Below, in pieces: positions 1 through 12,679 of a stretch of 64,000 nucleotides of DNA. Both the position numbers and the translations under genes were made by a program. This DNA is from Xylaria sp. FL1777 (taxonomy: Eukaryota; Ascomycota; Sordariomycetes; Xylariales; Xylariaceae). The notes beneath the pieces are model-generated. The model had not been told where the DNA came from. It did no database searches and saw only the letters and a list, made by a program, of their open reading frames with translations. The stretch covers positions 1 through 64,000 of the forward strand of contig MU400547.1 in the NCBI GenBank assembly GCA_022578965.1, read 5' to 3'. Position 1 is the first letter of the stretch, and each line of letters starts with the position of its first letter.

Positions 1-720
1 AGCTTTTTAATTAATAAAACTTAATATATAAAAACAAATATTAGTATAAAAAGTTAAATAATAAATAATTTATAAAATAAACTTTTAAAAGTATATTAAA
101 AAAATATTTAAAAAACAAAAATGCTAAATAGCATTATATAAGTAAACTTTACTTAATAATTAATAAACTAGATTTAAGTTATATTACTAAAAATAAAAAG
201 TTAAAAATTAAGTTTAAAAATTTTAAAGACTTTTAAAACTAGCAATATATTAAAATAATAAACTTTAGCACTTTTATTAGCTATTTTTATTAAAAAAAAA
301 GCAATAGTAAAAAAAAAAAAGTTAAGTAGTAATAATAAAAAAAAACTAATATTAATGCTAGTACTATAAAGCAAACTAGTTGCTTTAACTTAAAACATAG
401 CTTAAATATTAAGCGTTATAACTTTTAAACTAGCGCAAACATTAGTTATAATAATTAAAGCAGCAATAATAATTGCTATTATAATAATAAATTAAAGCTT
501 TAAATAAATAATTATATTATAATTAATACTAATATTACTACTAATAAACTTAATGCTTACTTTTATTATTGCTATACTTAAAATAATAACTTAAAATAAA
601 AAACTTAACTTTTTATTACTATTATTGCTTTTATTATTAGAATTATTTATAATGTTAAAAATATTAAACATTAAAAGTTTTAAACTTATTGCTTTAAAGC
701 TTTATAATAAATTTATAAAT

Positions 721-1200
721 ATAAAAGCCTTTTTAATTTACGTTAGATTTTATTTAAAATAACACTTTATTACTATTATAAAAAAAGATTAAAAAGTAAT
801 AACTACTTTATAATTTTTATTAAAAAAAGTATTAAAATAGTTTTAATTTATTTTAAAAGATTTCTTAAAAGCTAACAAGTTAACTAACTTTAAGCTAAAA
901 ACAAAAAAGATTTTTAAGAATTATATTAAGTTTAAAAATTAAATAAAAGCATTATTTAAAAATACTTAAAAAGTAAAACATGCAAAAAAAGCATTTTATT
1001 GCTTAAAATAAACAAAAACAGCAGTAAATTATACTATAAAATTTAAACAATTAGCAGCAATTTTAAAATTATTTAAGCTTGCATTATTTTATTTATTTTA
1101 TAATAAACTTAAAACTTAAGTTTAAAATAAACTATGTAAAATAAATAAACTAGCAAAAATTAATATATATATTAATATAGCTATTATAATTAATTAATAA
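721..1200 (+). pseudogene. Degenerate Ty3/gypsy gag (capsid) domain
   Basis: In the frame starting at 721 the translation follows the Retrotrans_gag pattern. There is an aromatic-rich first helix (AFLIYVRFYLK), then a segment ending FILKDFLKANK, the stretch KIFKNYIKF, and the hallmark NYTIKFKQLAAIL followed by ALFYLFYNKLK. In the family this domain builds the capsid-like particle that packages retrotransposon RNA. Stop codons are scattered, all TAA or TAG, as expected from CAA, CAG and TGG under C-to-T and G-to-A decay. Lysine and asparagine stand where the family has glutamate and aspartate, as GA>AA predicts. No indel is needed across the 160 codons. It is broken beyond function. Confidence 0.75.
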
Positions 1201-3120
1201 TTATTTAATTAGTACTTTAAAACTAAAAGAACTAAAAAAAACAAAAAAAAAAATACTTAAAAAAGTATTAAACAAAGATTTAAGCAAATTAATAAAGTTT
1301 AAAAATAATAATCTTAAAATATATTTAAAGTTAAATATTATAACTATAAAAAGAAAAAATACTTTTAAAAACAATGTTAATTTAAAAAAAAAAACAAAAA
1401 AAAAGCTATAAAAAAAAAGATTTTTTAACTTAAAAAAAAAGTATAAGTTATAAAAGTTTAAAACAACAAAAAATAACAAAGCAATTTAAAAAATATGTTT
1501 TTAGAGCAAAAGTATAAAATTGCTATTTTAAGTTAAAATAAAAATGCTACACTAAATAAATCTAAATGCTTTATTTATATAAATTAAAATAAATAAATAT
1601 GCAAATATTATTTAAAAGTTTTACAATTATTAAAACAAATTATAAAAAAATATATTTATTATATAAACAATTAAAATTGTTTAATATATAACTTAAAAAA
1701 ATAGTTTAACTAAAAGTAACAAATAATAAAAAATAATAAATTAATATAATTAATAAACTTATAAAACTATAAAAACTTTAAATTATTAAAGCTTAAAATA
1801 TAGCTTAAAAAAAGGTTATGTTTAAAAAAATAAAACTATAACTATAAATAGTATAGTTATTAAACTAATTATAAACTATTAAAATATTTAATTGCTAAAT
1901 AAACTTAAAAAAATAAAACTTATAAAACTTTAAAGCAAAAATAAATAAAATTAAAAGCTATAAAAAATATTATAAAAAAAGAACTAATAAAAATAAATAA
2001 AGTATTTTTATAGCTAAAACTGCTTTAAATATAACAAAACAAAAAAGTATTAATAGTTAGCATAAAAACTAATATGTTTTAAAAACTAAAGCTAGCAATT
2101 TAACTAATTGCTAAAAATTATTACTATAATAAAACTATAATAAAAAACAATAATAATATTTTATGCTTAAAAAATTTAAAATATAATAAAGTATTATAAA
2201 ATTGTTATATAGTATATTATTGCTATTAATATTTATTTAATAAACTAAAAAATAATTAGTTTTTTAAATAAATTGCAAAAATAAAAATATAAAACTTTTA
2301 TAAATTAAAGTAATTAATTATAACTATAGTTTACTATAAAAATTTATAAAAATTTGCAACATTTAAAAAAAATTTTAACTATATTTATAACATTATTTTA
2401 AAGAAATATAAAAATAACTACTATAAATATTATTAGCTAATTAAAGCATAATTATATTAAAAAATAGTTACTAAAAATAAAAAAACTTAAAAACTATAAT
2501 TTAAAGCTTAACTAAAAGCAAAAACAAAACAAAGTGTAATAATATTTAAAGTATAAAATAAAACAAACATTTAAACATTTTATAAAAAAGAACTAAAAAA
2601 CAAAATAAATATTTGCTAAAAAAGTAGCAAGTAGCTAAAAAAACTAAGGCTTTATATAAAGTTTAATGTAATAATTAGTAAAACTAATTTAAAGTTAAAC
2701 TTATATATTAAAAAAAGAAATATAACATTTTAATTAATTTAAAAATATAAGCTAATATAATTTTATTTAAAGTAATAAAACAAAATAAAATTTTTTAGAA
2801 ATATAAGCAAAAATCCTAAAAAATTAAAAGATTTAATAAAAGCACTTTTAGTTATAATAATAGTTACATACTTAAAAAAATTAAACCTTTTAATATATTT
2901 ATATAAAAATACAAAAAATAAATTATATTAAATATTATTAATATATTTAATTATAATATTATTTTAGAAATACTATAGCTAAAAATTAGCAACCTTTTAA
3001 TTTAATAAAAAGCAAAAACTATTAATTAAAAAAGTAAAAAATAAAGTAAAAAAATCAGAAAAATTGCAAAAAAAATCTTAAATAAAATACTAAAAGTATA
3101 TTATAAATTCTATAAACTAT

Positions 3121-3400
3121 TTAAAAAAAAAAAAAAAAAGAACTTTTTAAATATAGCTTATAAAACTACTATATTTTTATTAAAAAAAAATATTAACTAA
3201 AGCTTTATTAAGTATATTATATAAGCTTAAACAAAATAAACATTTTATAAAAATATATTTAAAAAAACTTAGCAAAAAATTTTTTAAAAAAGTTTTAATT
3301 ATTTGTTAAATATTTTATAGTATTAATACTTAAAATAAAAAATAAAAAATAACTAATTAATAAAAAAAAAAACTAATATAACAAATAATAGTTAACTATA
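3121..3400 (+). pseudogene. Start of Ty3/gypsy reverse transcriptase (truncated)
   Basis: This lies in the same frame as the gag remnant. The stretch ILYKLKQNKHFIKIYL, followed by KKLSKKFF, resembles the segment before the RT fingers, where gypsy elements have a P-x-Y-x-L-S-x-x-E run, a helix and then K-G-F-I. The family's S-S-P motif and the palm are not visible before the frame ends at 3400. The block ends at the boundary with the GC-richer 16-mer at 3401. Identification is by position and general pattern, so it is less sure than gag. The downstream part of such an RT begins in a compatible orientation at about 49436. Confidence 0.42.
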
Positions 3401-3416
3401 GCCGAAGGTTTTCTGC
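3401..3416 (+). repeat. 16-bp inverted match, left copy
   Basis: GCCGAAGGTTTTCTGC occurs here and, as its exact reverse complement, at 49377-49392. With 9 of 16 bases G or C, it stands out strongly from its surroundings. Homology stops at both ends of the match. It lies directly at the right edge of the split gypsy block, so it could be the terminal inverted repeat of whatever was inserted. Confidence 0.6.
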
Positions 3417-3740
3417 ATTACGAAGTAATAAGAAAGAAAACCTTATATTAACGTTGTAATAAGTAGAACGAAATAAAACAATAAAATAGAAAATTAAAAA
3501 CAAAGGAAAAAAGAAAACGCAGTAGCTTAATACGATTAGTTTTTCTAAAAAAGGTTAATTATGTACCTTGTAATTCTAAGCGCTTTAGTTAGCTATAAAT
3601 AAGCACATAAAATTAAATTTCCAAAACAATTCAAAAAATTAAATTTCTAAAACAATTTAAAACACAAAAAAAACACATAAACAATTTAGGGGTTTAAAAG
3701 GTAAAAATATAACACGTAACAAAAAAAAGCAGCATTAGTT
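3417..3740. other. Less-mutated pocket next to the gypsy break
   Basis: This stretch keeps many GA, GG, TC and CC dinucleotides (for example around 3421-3435, 3470-3520 and 3615-3660) that are almost absent on its left. I see no coding frame. It contains a short A-rich repeat of the type AAATTTCCAAAACAATT (about 3616-3660). It may be the non-coding end of a younger or less affected insertion. The composition change at 3400 is abrupt. Confidence 0.5.
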
Positions 3741-3970
3741 CTAAACAAAGCGCAAATTTTAAAAACTAGCATAATTAAAATTTCTAATGCAGCTTTTATT
3801 TACTGCAGCTTTTATTTATTTATTGCAGCTTTTATTTATTGCAGCTTTTATTTACTATAGCTTTTATTTACTGTAGCTTTTATGTTTTTAAAGCAAAAAA
3901 AGCAACATTAGTTTTAAACAAAGCACAAGTTCTAATAACTAGCATAACTAAGATTTTTACTGCAGCTTTT
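3728..3970 (+). repeat. Direct duplication of about 72 bp
   Basis: Two diverged copies lie at about 3728-3800 and 3899-3970. Each starts with AGCA(G/A)CATTAGTT, continues through an AACTAGCATAA segment, and ends in TGCAGCTTTTA. They are 171 bp apart and enclose the GCAGCTTTTATTTA tandem array. Most differences are transitions. Confidence 0.75.
3788..3884 (+). repeat. Short tandem array of TGCAGCTTTTATTTAY
   Basis: There are six imperfect units of about 16-20 bp with the core GCAGCTTTTATTTA. Later units read TATAGC and TGTAGC in place of TGCAGC, which are single transitions. Confidence 0.8.
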
Positions 3971-4815
3971 AACTTTTCTTTACATAAATAAAACCTTGCT
4001 TTAGTAACCGCTAAAAACTATATTATTTTTTAGCTATACTAAGGTTTTTTAGCTATTTTAAACTTTGAAACAATAAACAATATTTTTATTTTAACTTATA
4101 AAAATAAATCTTATTTTTAAATAAGTTGTTTTAGCTAAGCTATAACGCTTTATAATAAAACTTTGCTTAAATTCTGTTTATTTTTTAGCACTAAACAAGT
4201 TTGTATTTTCTACTTAAGAGGTATTTTTTCTAATAATAGCTTTTAATAAAGTTAATTCCTAAATTTAAGTTGCGTTAAAAGCAAAAAAAAATAACCTATT
4301 TAAACAAAGCAACATAGTTGTTGCATTATTATTTTTAACTTTAATTTAACTTGCTTTTTATTATAAAAGATTTGTTTTTCTAGCTCCAAAAAAAAATAAA
4401 AAGCATGCTATTGCTACTTTTCTTAATTTGCTAAAAGCTTAAAAAAAAAACAAAAACTATATTAAGTTTAATTTAAACTATTTTTTAATATATCTTAATA
4501 TATATTAACAATAATAATTTTTTTAACAAGCTTTAACTTCTTTAGCATTTTTTATTTAGAACTATTAAATATATATATTTTAATAGCATTTTTTAACATA
4601 AAGATAAAAAGTTTTACTTCTGCAAAATCCTGTTTTTTAAACTACTAGTAAATAATTATAGCAAATCTAACAATTTTATAAATAACTAAATTTAAATTAT
4701 GTTTAAGCTTAACGCAAGTATTAATAAAAAAGTTTATTATTAGTTAAAATTATTTATGCTTAAATATTAAAAATTTTATTAACTATTTTTGTAGGTTATA
4801 AACCTTACTAAACAT

Positions 4816-4937
4816 ATTATTAATTATTTTTTTTATTAATTATTTTATTAATTATTTTATTAATTATTTTATTAATTATTTTATTCTATTGATTATTTTA
4901 TTATTAATTATTTTATTAATTATTTTATTGATTATTA
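4816..4937 (+). repeat. 13-bp tandem array TTATTAATTATTT
   Basis: About nine units of TTATTAATTATTT, with a few GATTATTTTAT variants, run without a break. This is a simple minisatellite in non-coding DNA. Confidence 0.85.
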
Positions 4938-4949
4938 TAAGCATTGCTG

Positions 4950-6785
4950 CAATTATAGCTAATATGCTATTCTTAACAATTTTAAATCTCGATTTAGCAT
5001 ATAAATAATGTTTACGCATTAATTTTTAATAGCGTTTACAAAGTAGCACTTTGTTAACTGCACTATAAACTTTTAAAAAGCTTTTATTGCAAACATTAAT
5101 TATATCTTTAAACAAGCAAATAGCTTTAACTAAAAAATCTTATTTTAGCACTATATTTAGCAAAAAGTAAAAACTTTTAATTATTACTAACAAAACTTAG
5201 CTTTAAACATTTCTTTAGCTTTTAAAAAAAGCATTATATTAAAAACTGTTGTTATATTTTACGTTTATAAATTATTTTTTTTTATATAGCTTTTAAGAAG
5301 CTTTTAAAGCTAGCTTTAAAAACAGTACTGCTACAAAAAAGCATTTAAAGCTATTTTTCCGCTTATAAGCTTACAAAAAAAACAAAAATAATGCTTCTAC
5401 TTTTTTTATATTTTTTAGCTTTTTTATAATTGCTTTTATTTACTATTACTACAATAACTTAAAGAATAGAAAAATTTAAACGGTTGCTTTAATAGAACGC
5501 TATAGGATTATTAATATATTTTTGCTTAATAGCTATTCTAAAAACCTATTATATTGGTTTTTTATAGTTTACTTTTATATTAAGCTAAAGTAAAACATAT
5601 AACTAATAGTATCTTTTGCTTACAATTCTTTTAATGCTATTTTTAGGGTTTTTTTATAGTTTGCTTATATATATATTTTTATGCTGTTTTTTTGCTACTA
5701 CTGCTGTAATTTTTTCTATATGCTACTTTTTAGCTTTTAGTCCTTTGTTTTTCTTTTATTTTTGCTTTTTTTGCTTGTACTTATAAGCCTTATTTTATAG
5801 CATTTAATTGCTTCCTGTTTTTTTTTTTTTTGTGTTTTTAGTTCCTAGTGTTTTTATAATGCTTGCGCTAATAAAAAAAAGGAAAAACAAACCGTTTAAA
5901 GCTTTTGTTACTTTATTAAACTTATGCTTAGCTTAATATATTAAACATACTACTGCTAAATTATTACTTTTTCTTTATAACATAAATAAGCTTTAAAACT
6001 ATGTTATAAAGCTAATAGTAGCTATAAACTTTAAGTGCTTTATTTACTAAAAAAAAAAACACATAACGCTAATAATTAAGTAAAAAATAATAAGTAGCAT
6101 AAATAAGCTTATAATTAAGCTTGCAGTTTGCTTAATAAGAATTTCTTTTAAAGGTAGCATTATAACGTAAGGCCGTATTAATACTTAATAGTATTTTTAC
6201 TAAACATACTAATAATTTATTTTGCACTAAACTTTTATATTTTTTTCTGTTTTTTTTACTATAATTACTATACTTAATACTGCTTTATTTATTGCTTATA
6301 TTTCTATAGTTGTTACTTTTTTTTTGCTTTTAATCAAAATAAAATTAAATTATACTTATTATTATAACAAAAAAAATAATAATGCTTATCTTTAAGCAAA
6401 ATGCTTATATTAGCTAAAAGGCTAGCTATAATAACAATAACTTTAGTAAATATTCTTTTAGCTATAGCTACTTTTTTTTTTTAAACAATGCTTATTTTTT
6501 GCTATTTATTTATTTTAGAAGCACCTATTTTAAAAAAGGCCAAATTTAGTGCTAATATATTTTTTCTCCAAACAATAAAATGCTATAGCGCAAAATAAAG
6601 CCAGTTAAAAAAACCAAATTTTAGCCTCTTTTGCACTTGCTTATACTAGAAATATCAGCAGAAATTTCTTTAGTACTAATCTATATATCTTTTTATTTAT
6701 TTTTTTTTATATATATTTCTTATATATATTTTTATATATAAATATACATTTTTATATATATATATATATACATAAAGACGCACGT

Positions 6786-6817
<32 letters not shown>

Positions 6818-9800
6818 GCATATATATAAATACTTATTTATTTAATAAGGTCTTATTTTCCTGCTTTATTTACTTTTTTTTACTAGATTTTATACTATAT
6901 TACTTATTATGCATTATTTAATACTATATTTCCCGATTTTTTATAATAATGTCCTAGTAATATTTGCTGCCCTTATTTAACTATTTCCTTTAATATTTTT
7001 GCTGTTTTTTTATTTACTAGTGCAGTAAAATATATAGCTATAAAACAAGCTAAGTAAATATATAACTTCGGTATACTTTTTTGCTGCCGATTTTATATTG
7101 CAAAACTATTTTTTTTTCTTAAGTAAGTACGCTATACTTTAGATTTTCTTTTTTTTATTAAACCAGTTTTTTTTGCCAAGTACTTTGTTTTATTACGCTA
7201 AAACACTCATTTTATGCTAATTAAACTTATTAATAAATATTAAAACAAAAATATACTATTATATAATTCTAGTTGCCTTTATAGCTTTATTGCTAGTTCT
7301 GCTTTTTTTTTTACTTGTATATATTTATACTTTTATACTTATATATTTAAGCACTAAGTCTTCTTTTTTTCTTTTTTTTTACTTAAGCATACACTTATAT
7401 ACTTTCTTTTTTTTAAATATTTCTTAATATTATACTTTGCTGCTTATACATTTTTTTAAACAACTTTTTTATATTACATAACTTATAAAAATAGCATTTT
7501 TTAACTTTTGCTAAAAAGTATTACTAGCGTTTATATGCAATAAATGCTTTTGGGCTTATATATTTAAAACAAGAGCACTTTTATTTATTAGCAACTAAAA
7601 TAGCAACTATGTTTAAAAAGCTATAATACTTATAGTATGCTAATAAAGCTAGCTAAACTAAAAGTAAAAATATAAGCTTACGTTTTTAATATACTTAAGT
7701 ATTAAAAACTAGCTGCTATTTTTTATAGCCCTAAAATTTAAGCAAGCTTTTTTAGCTTAGCTTTTATGTTCTAAAAGTATAATTTTTTTATTAGCTACAT
7801 TTTACAACGTAATATTAATAGTATACCTAACGTAGCTTATATATGCAAAGCTACTTAAATTATTACGTATTGCTTAGCTTTTAAGGTTTAATAGTATAGC
7901 ATTAATACTTTACAACTTTTTGCTAAATTTTTTATAGCTTATATAAACTAAAAATAAAAACTAAAGCTAATTTTTATAAAAAGTGCGCTTTATGCTTACT
8001 TTAGCTTTGCTTAATTTACTACTAACTAATATTTTTAAAACTTTATAGCTTAAATAAATAAAAACTTTAGCAATGCATTATTAGCAGTACTTTTTTATAT
8101 AGTTATTACTTTTTTTGCTTGCTATATTAATAACTTACTGCTTTTTTTAAATATTTGCTAGCTAAGCTATCTTAAATCTACTAATATTTAATTTTTTATA
8201 TATTACAACTTTTAAAACATTATTATATATTTTAATTAAGCAACTTAAATGCTTTACTATTTACTTAATAAGCTTACTTTACTTTACAATTGCTACTTAG
8301 TTATTTTTTAATACTTAGCTGCTGCTATATATTTAGCTACTATTATATCTTTAGCTAGCTAAATTTGTTTTATTTTTTATAATTAATAGCTAAGCAAAGT
8401 AACTTTTTTTTATATACTGTATATTATTAAAAAACATAGTTAATTAAGCTTTTTTTATTAAGCTAAAGTAACTAAAGCTATTAATTATGTTTTGTTTTAT
8501 TAGTTTAGTTTATTATTTGCCTTAGTTTTTACACAAAAAAATGCATAAAAAAAGTAAAAAAAAGCAATAAAGTTAAGCAAGCTTTTAAACTATGTTTGTT
8601 TTTGTTTATAAGTTTATAAAACCTAGAAGTTTTTAAAGCATATATATTAGTAGCACTAAGCAGCAAAAAAAATAGGCTAATTTTTTATACTACGTTACAT
8701 TTATTTTGTTTTTTGCTAAAGCAAAAAACTATAAAGTTAGCTTTTTTTATAATATAATGCTTACTTTTATTATTTACTTTTATTAAAAACTTATATATGC
8801 TAAAATGCTATATAACTAAAAAGTTAATTTAGCGTTCTAAGTTTTATAAAGAACTATACTAGCTATTATATATTATAACTATTCGCTAAAGCAAATATAT
8901 AACTATAAAGCTTTACTACTAAGTAGCTTTTTTTATACTATTTTATAATTAATAGTGCTATATATTTGTTTTATTATTATTTTATGTTTTGTTTTCTTTT
9001 TAATAGCTTTAAGTTAAAACTTTTATAACTATAGCTTTTTTAAAACTTAAGATAATTCTTATATTACTAAAATTAAAACTACAACGTTATATTTACGATT
9101 TACTATTTATTTTTTCTAATAGTAATTATATTTTTTATAAAAGCTTACTATATACTTAAGAACTTATAAAGTTTTTTTCTTTTAGTAAACTATGTACTTT
9201 TAAACACTTATGCTTTTTTATTTGTTTTTGTTTTTTTTTTAAAGCTTTATATATTTTATTAGTTTTTGCTTTGCTTTAAAACACTTTATATACTTTATTA
9301 ATTTCTGTCCTTTTTCTAAAAGCTCTATATACTTTATTTATATTTTTGTTTTTTTTGTAAAGCTTTTTTCTTTTTTTTTAAAAAAGGTTTTTTACTATAA
9401 TGTTATTTCTTTTATATATTTTTATTATTGTTGTTTTTAAGAAAAAAAAATCAGTAGTGCTATAATACCTTTTATAATTTGTTTAGTTGCTTTTTTATTA
9501 CGTTAGCTATTTTTAAGTTTTTTTTAGTTTGTAATAGCTTAGCTATAAAGCTTTTTTATAGCTATTTCTTTTTTTTCTGCAATAAGTTATAACGCAGAAC
9601 TACATATTAAAAAGTTTTCTTTTTTTTTACGCATTTGCAAAAAGGCATAAAAAAGCCTAAAACTCTTTTTTTATATAAAAACGCCTTTAAACTTATTTTT
9701 CTAGTATATATTTGCATTACTATAGCTGTTTTATGTTTTAATAGCTTACTATATTTTTTAAAAGCTTCGTTTTTGCTAAGCTTTTGCTTAGCTATAACTA

Positions 9801-10350
9801 AATAACTACTACTTATTTTAATTTAAATTTACGTGCTTATTTATTTTTTTTTAAGCATAATTCTAGGTTTTTTTCTTTTTAACTACTTTTTTAGCCAAAA
9901 GTTTAGTTCTAACGTTAGATTTTTTTTAATTATGCTTTTTTTATTGCTTATAAGTTTACCTTTAGGTTAGTTTTTAACTTTTTAAGTTTTTGCGTTTTAA
10001 ATAAAAGTTTTAATTTTTGTTATTGCTTATTAAATTAACTCCTTTATAGCTAAGCTTTTTATATAATGCTTGCAAGCAGCAAAAAAACACTAGCTAGCTT
10101 GTTTTTATTAAAGCTTGCTTATTATATAAGCTAATAAGCTAGTTTTTTTGCTTTGCTTAATTATTTGCGCTTTTTTTGCTTTAGCATAAAAAGTATTAAC
10201 ATTTTTGTTTTTATTTTTAGTATAAAAGCTATACAAGCTTTAGCTTCTTTTTTTTGCTTTTTTTTATTAGCTGCTATACGTTTTTCCTTTTTTTTATTTT
10301 TTTTTAAAAAATATTTATATTTTTAATTTTTTAAGGTTTGTAACAACATA
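4950..10350 (-). other. T-rich block of unassigned decayed repeats
   Basis: The plus strand is strongly T-rich, the mirror image of the A-rich blocks where plus-strand transposon frames can be read. Any ancestral coding here probably ran on the minus strand. TC and CC survive more often in 4950-7400 than elsewhere, so decay looks less complete. Minus-strand reading of pieces such as 8960-9120 gives coding-like stretches with stops, but I could not recognise a family. No RNA gene or intact frame was seen. Confidence 0.4.
6700..6835. repeat. TA-rich microsatellite
   Basis: Several runs of alternating T and A are broken by a short ACGCACGTACACACATACA segment near 6780. This is low-complexity DNA; nothing else is seen in it. 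Confidence 0.85.
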
Positions 10351-10382
10351 TAATTAAGTATTTTAGTAGCTAAAATAGCAAT

Positions 10383-10698
10383 ACGTGTACTAAATAAATT
10401 AAGCTAGCTTACAACATAAAAAAGCTTTAGCTTAAGTTTATTATTAACAGGTTTGCTTAAAATAATACGCTTTTTAATAATAAATACGTTTGTATTATGT
10501 TTAAAAGTTAAGCAAATAAGCGCAAAAGCAAAGCTATTATTTAGCTTATAGTTTTAAAGCTTTAAAAAAAAAGATATTTTAACGTATAATTTTTATAAAG
10601 TAGTATATATTATAATAATATTTATACATAGCTAATTATTTTTGCGTAATTTTAAAATACCAGCAAATTGCATAAATATAATAATAGCTAACATAATT
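10383..10698 (+). repeat. Direct repeat R10/12, first copy
   Basis: This matches 12281-12672 in the same orientation. Shared stretches include TATTATTAACAGGTTTGC, TAGCTTATAGTTTTAAAGC and the tail with GCATAG or ACATAG followed by CTAATT. Most mismatches are transitions, and this copy lacks about 70 bp present in the second. The copies lie 1.9 kb apart with a tandem array between them. Long terminal repeats of a small element are possible, but I see no matching ends. Confidence 0.8.
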
Positions 10699-11181
10699 AA
10701 ATATTTAGTACTAAAGCGTAAAGCTATAAATATATTATACTAGCTGCTTTTGCTTTATTAGATTTTTTTAATAATAATAGAAATAATAGCTTAAATAATA
10801 ACGCTAAAACTTTTAGTAAGCGTTCTATTATAAAAAAAACTAAAGTTATAGCTATAACGCTAATGCTTTAAAAAAATAACAAAAATATTATTACCTTTAG
10901 CTGCACTTTTATAAAAACAGTTACTAGTACTTTTACTATTATAATAGCTTTTTAAGCTATAAATACTTTTATTTTTAGTAATAGTATAAGCATTTTAGCT
11001 ATACTATTTTTTAGCAAAGTGTTTAATTATAAAGCTTAAACAAACATTACTTATAACATATAATATTATTTTTAAGCTATTAAACTTACTATTAACTTAA
11101 CGTTTATAAAAAAAAAGTTTAAAACTAGCATAAATTTTTTTTTTAGCTTTATAAATAGTTATAGCTTTAATAAAAAAAACC

Positions 11182-11720
11182 TATAAACTTAATTAAACTT
11201 TACGTTTTATTTGCTTTTTATATTTAGCGTAATTTTTTTTAAACAAATTATAAGCTTTTGTTTATATAAACAACTTAAAGTTTAAATTATTTAATAGGTT
11301 TTATATGCTTAAAGTAATCTATTTAATAGTAATAATAAATCTTTAACTATTATTTTTGTTTAAAAAAACTTATAAACTTAATTAAACTTTACATTTTATT
11401 TGCTTTTTATATTTAATACAATCTTTTTTAAACAAATTATAAGCTTTTGCTTGTATAAACAACTTAAAGTTCAAATTGTTTAATAAATTCTGCATATTTA
11501 AAGCGATCTATTTAATAATAATAACAAGTTTTTAGCTATTATTTTTGTTTAAAATTAAATAGCTAAGCTTAAAAATTTTTTACTAAAGGCATTTTAAGGT
11601 TTAAATTCTTTAGTAAGTTTTGTACGCCTAAAGTAATTTATTTGTTTAATAATAATAGCAGGTTTTTAGCTATTATTTTTGTTTAAAATTAAGTAGCTAA
11701 GCTTAAAAGTTTTTTGCTAA
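11182..11720 (+). repeat. Tandem array, 189-bp units and shorter derivatives
   Basis: Unit 1 starts at 11182 and unit 2 at 11371, both with TATAAACTTAATTAAACTTT (period 189). Each ends in an ACTATTATTTTTGTTT or AGCTATTATTTTTGTTT segment. A shorter third unit follows at about 11550-11680, and a partial fourth (AATTAAGTAGCTAAGCTTAAAAG) to about 11720. Copies differ mainly by transitions. The array sits between the two R10/12 copies. Confidence 0.8.
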
Positions 11721-12280
11721 ATAACTAAATAAAAAACAAACAAAACAAGTTAACAAACATAACTATTAAACTAGTATTAAAAATAGCAACAAAAGCAATT
11801 AACAAAAAGGAAAAAAAAAAAAAAAAAAAAAGGCAAATAAAAAGAAAAAAGCTAGCAAAAAAAACAAAAGTGCTTTTTTAGTAATCTTAAGAAATAAAGA
11901 CCTAAATAATAAAACGCTTAAAAAAAAAAAAAAGAAAAAGAAAAACAAAAGTAGTTAACTTTGCAAACTAAAATATCTTTAATAACTATAAACTATGCTT
12001 TATATATTAAAGCACTTAATAAACTTAAAAAAAAAAGCGCTACTATGCCTTAAAAACAAAGCACTTTAAAAAAGGTTATTTTATTAAGAACTAAAGTTGC
12101 AACAAAGTAAAAAAAGCTTAATTATAAAAAAATAGTTTAATATTTACTATATAAAAATAAGTTCTTTTTTAATATTTTTTAAAAAAACTTAAAAATTAAT
12201 AATATTAAGCTTTTACTTATAATTATAACTTAGCAGCTACTTTTTTATAACTTAACTTTATTTTAAAAACAAACATTTTT

Positions 12281-12672
12281 AATAGCGTGCTAAATAAGTT
12301 AAGCTAGTTTATAACATAAAAAAGCTCTAGCTTAAGTTTATTATTAACAGGTTTGCTTAAAATAACGCGCTTTTTAATAATAAACGCATTTATAATTATT
12401 ATGTTTAAAAGTTAAGCAAAAAAACGCAAAAGCAAAACTATTGCTTAGCTTATAGTTTTAAAGCTTTAAAAAAAGAAATATTTTAACATATAATCTTTAT
12501 AATAAAGCATGCATTATAATAACGTTTAAAAAAAGCAAAAAAAGCTATAGCTTAAGTACTGCAAGCTTTATATGCTAATAGCTAATAGCGCAAATCTTTT
12601 ATGCATAGCTAATTGTTTTTGCGCGATCTTAAAATAGCAGCAAGTTATATAAATATAATAGCTAATATAATT
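12281..12672 (+). repeat. Direct repeat R10/12, second copy
   Basis: This is the longer partner of 10383-10698. It carries an extra segment of about 70 bp (about 12523-12593) and keeps more CG and GC, as in GCGCGATC near 12620, where the first copy has transition products. It therefore appears closer to the ancestral sequence. Confidence 0.8.
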
Positions 12673-12679
12673 ACTGCTA

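Larger units (their letters stand above)
1..3400 (+). mobile_element. Ty3/gypsy retrotransposon remnant, 5' half
   Basis: This is an A-rich block whose first plus-strand frame carries a recognisable gag domain (about 721-1200). Near its right edge, in the same frame, is a weaker match to the start of reverse transcriptase (about 3121-3400). Frame 1 is therefore shared by gag and pol over more than 2.5 kb. Between 1201 and 3120, where nucleocapsid and protease should lie, I see coding-like lysine- and asparagine-rich frames but no certain zinc knuckle or protease triad. The left LTR would lie outside the window or within 1-700, where I see no clear end. The block stops abruptly at 3400 beside a 16-base motif found inverted at 49377. 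The missing downstream pol domains are present in the same orientation from about 49436, so the two may be one split element. Family assignment rests on gag; joining the halves is inference. Confidence 0.7.

Noticed and set aside
1201..1479. 92-codon open frame, minus strand
   Set aside because: Almost entirely F, L, V and I. It is the mirror of an A-rich strand inside the plus-strand gypsy remnant, so it is a shadow of base composition.
3455..3721. Solo LTR (TGTAATAAG ... ACGTAACA)
   Set aside because: TG...CA ends are present but the termini are not inverted matches and there is no target duplication.
10383..12672. CRISPR or spaced repeat array
   Set aside because: The repeats are long, contiguous or paired, with no short repeat-spacer regularity.
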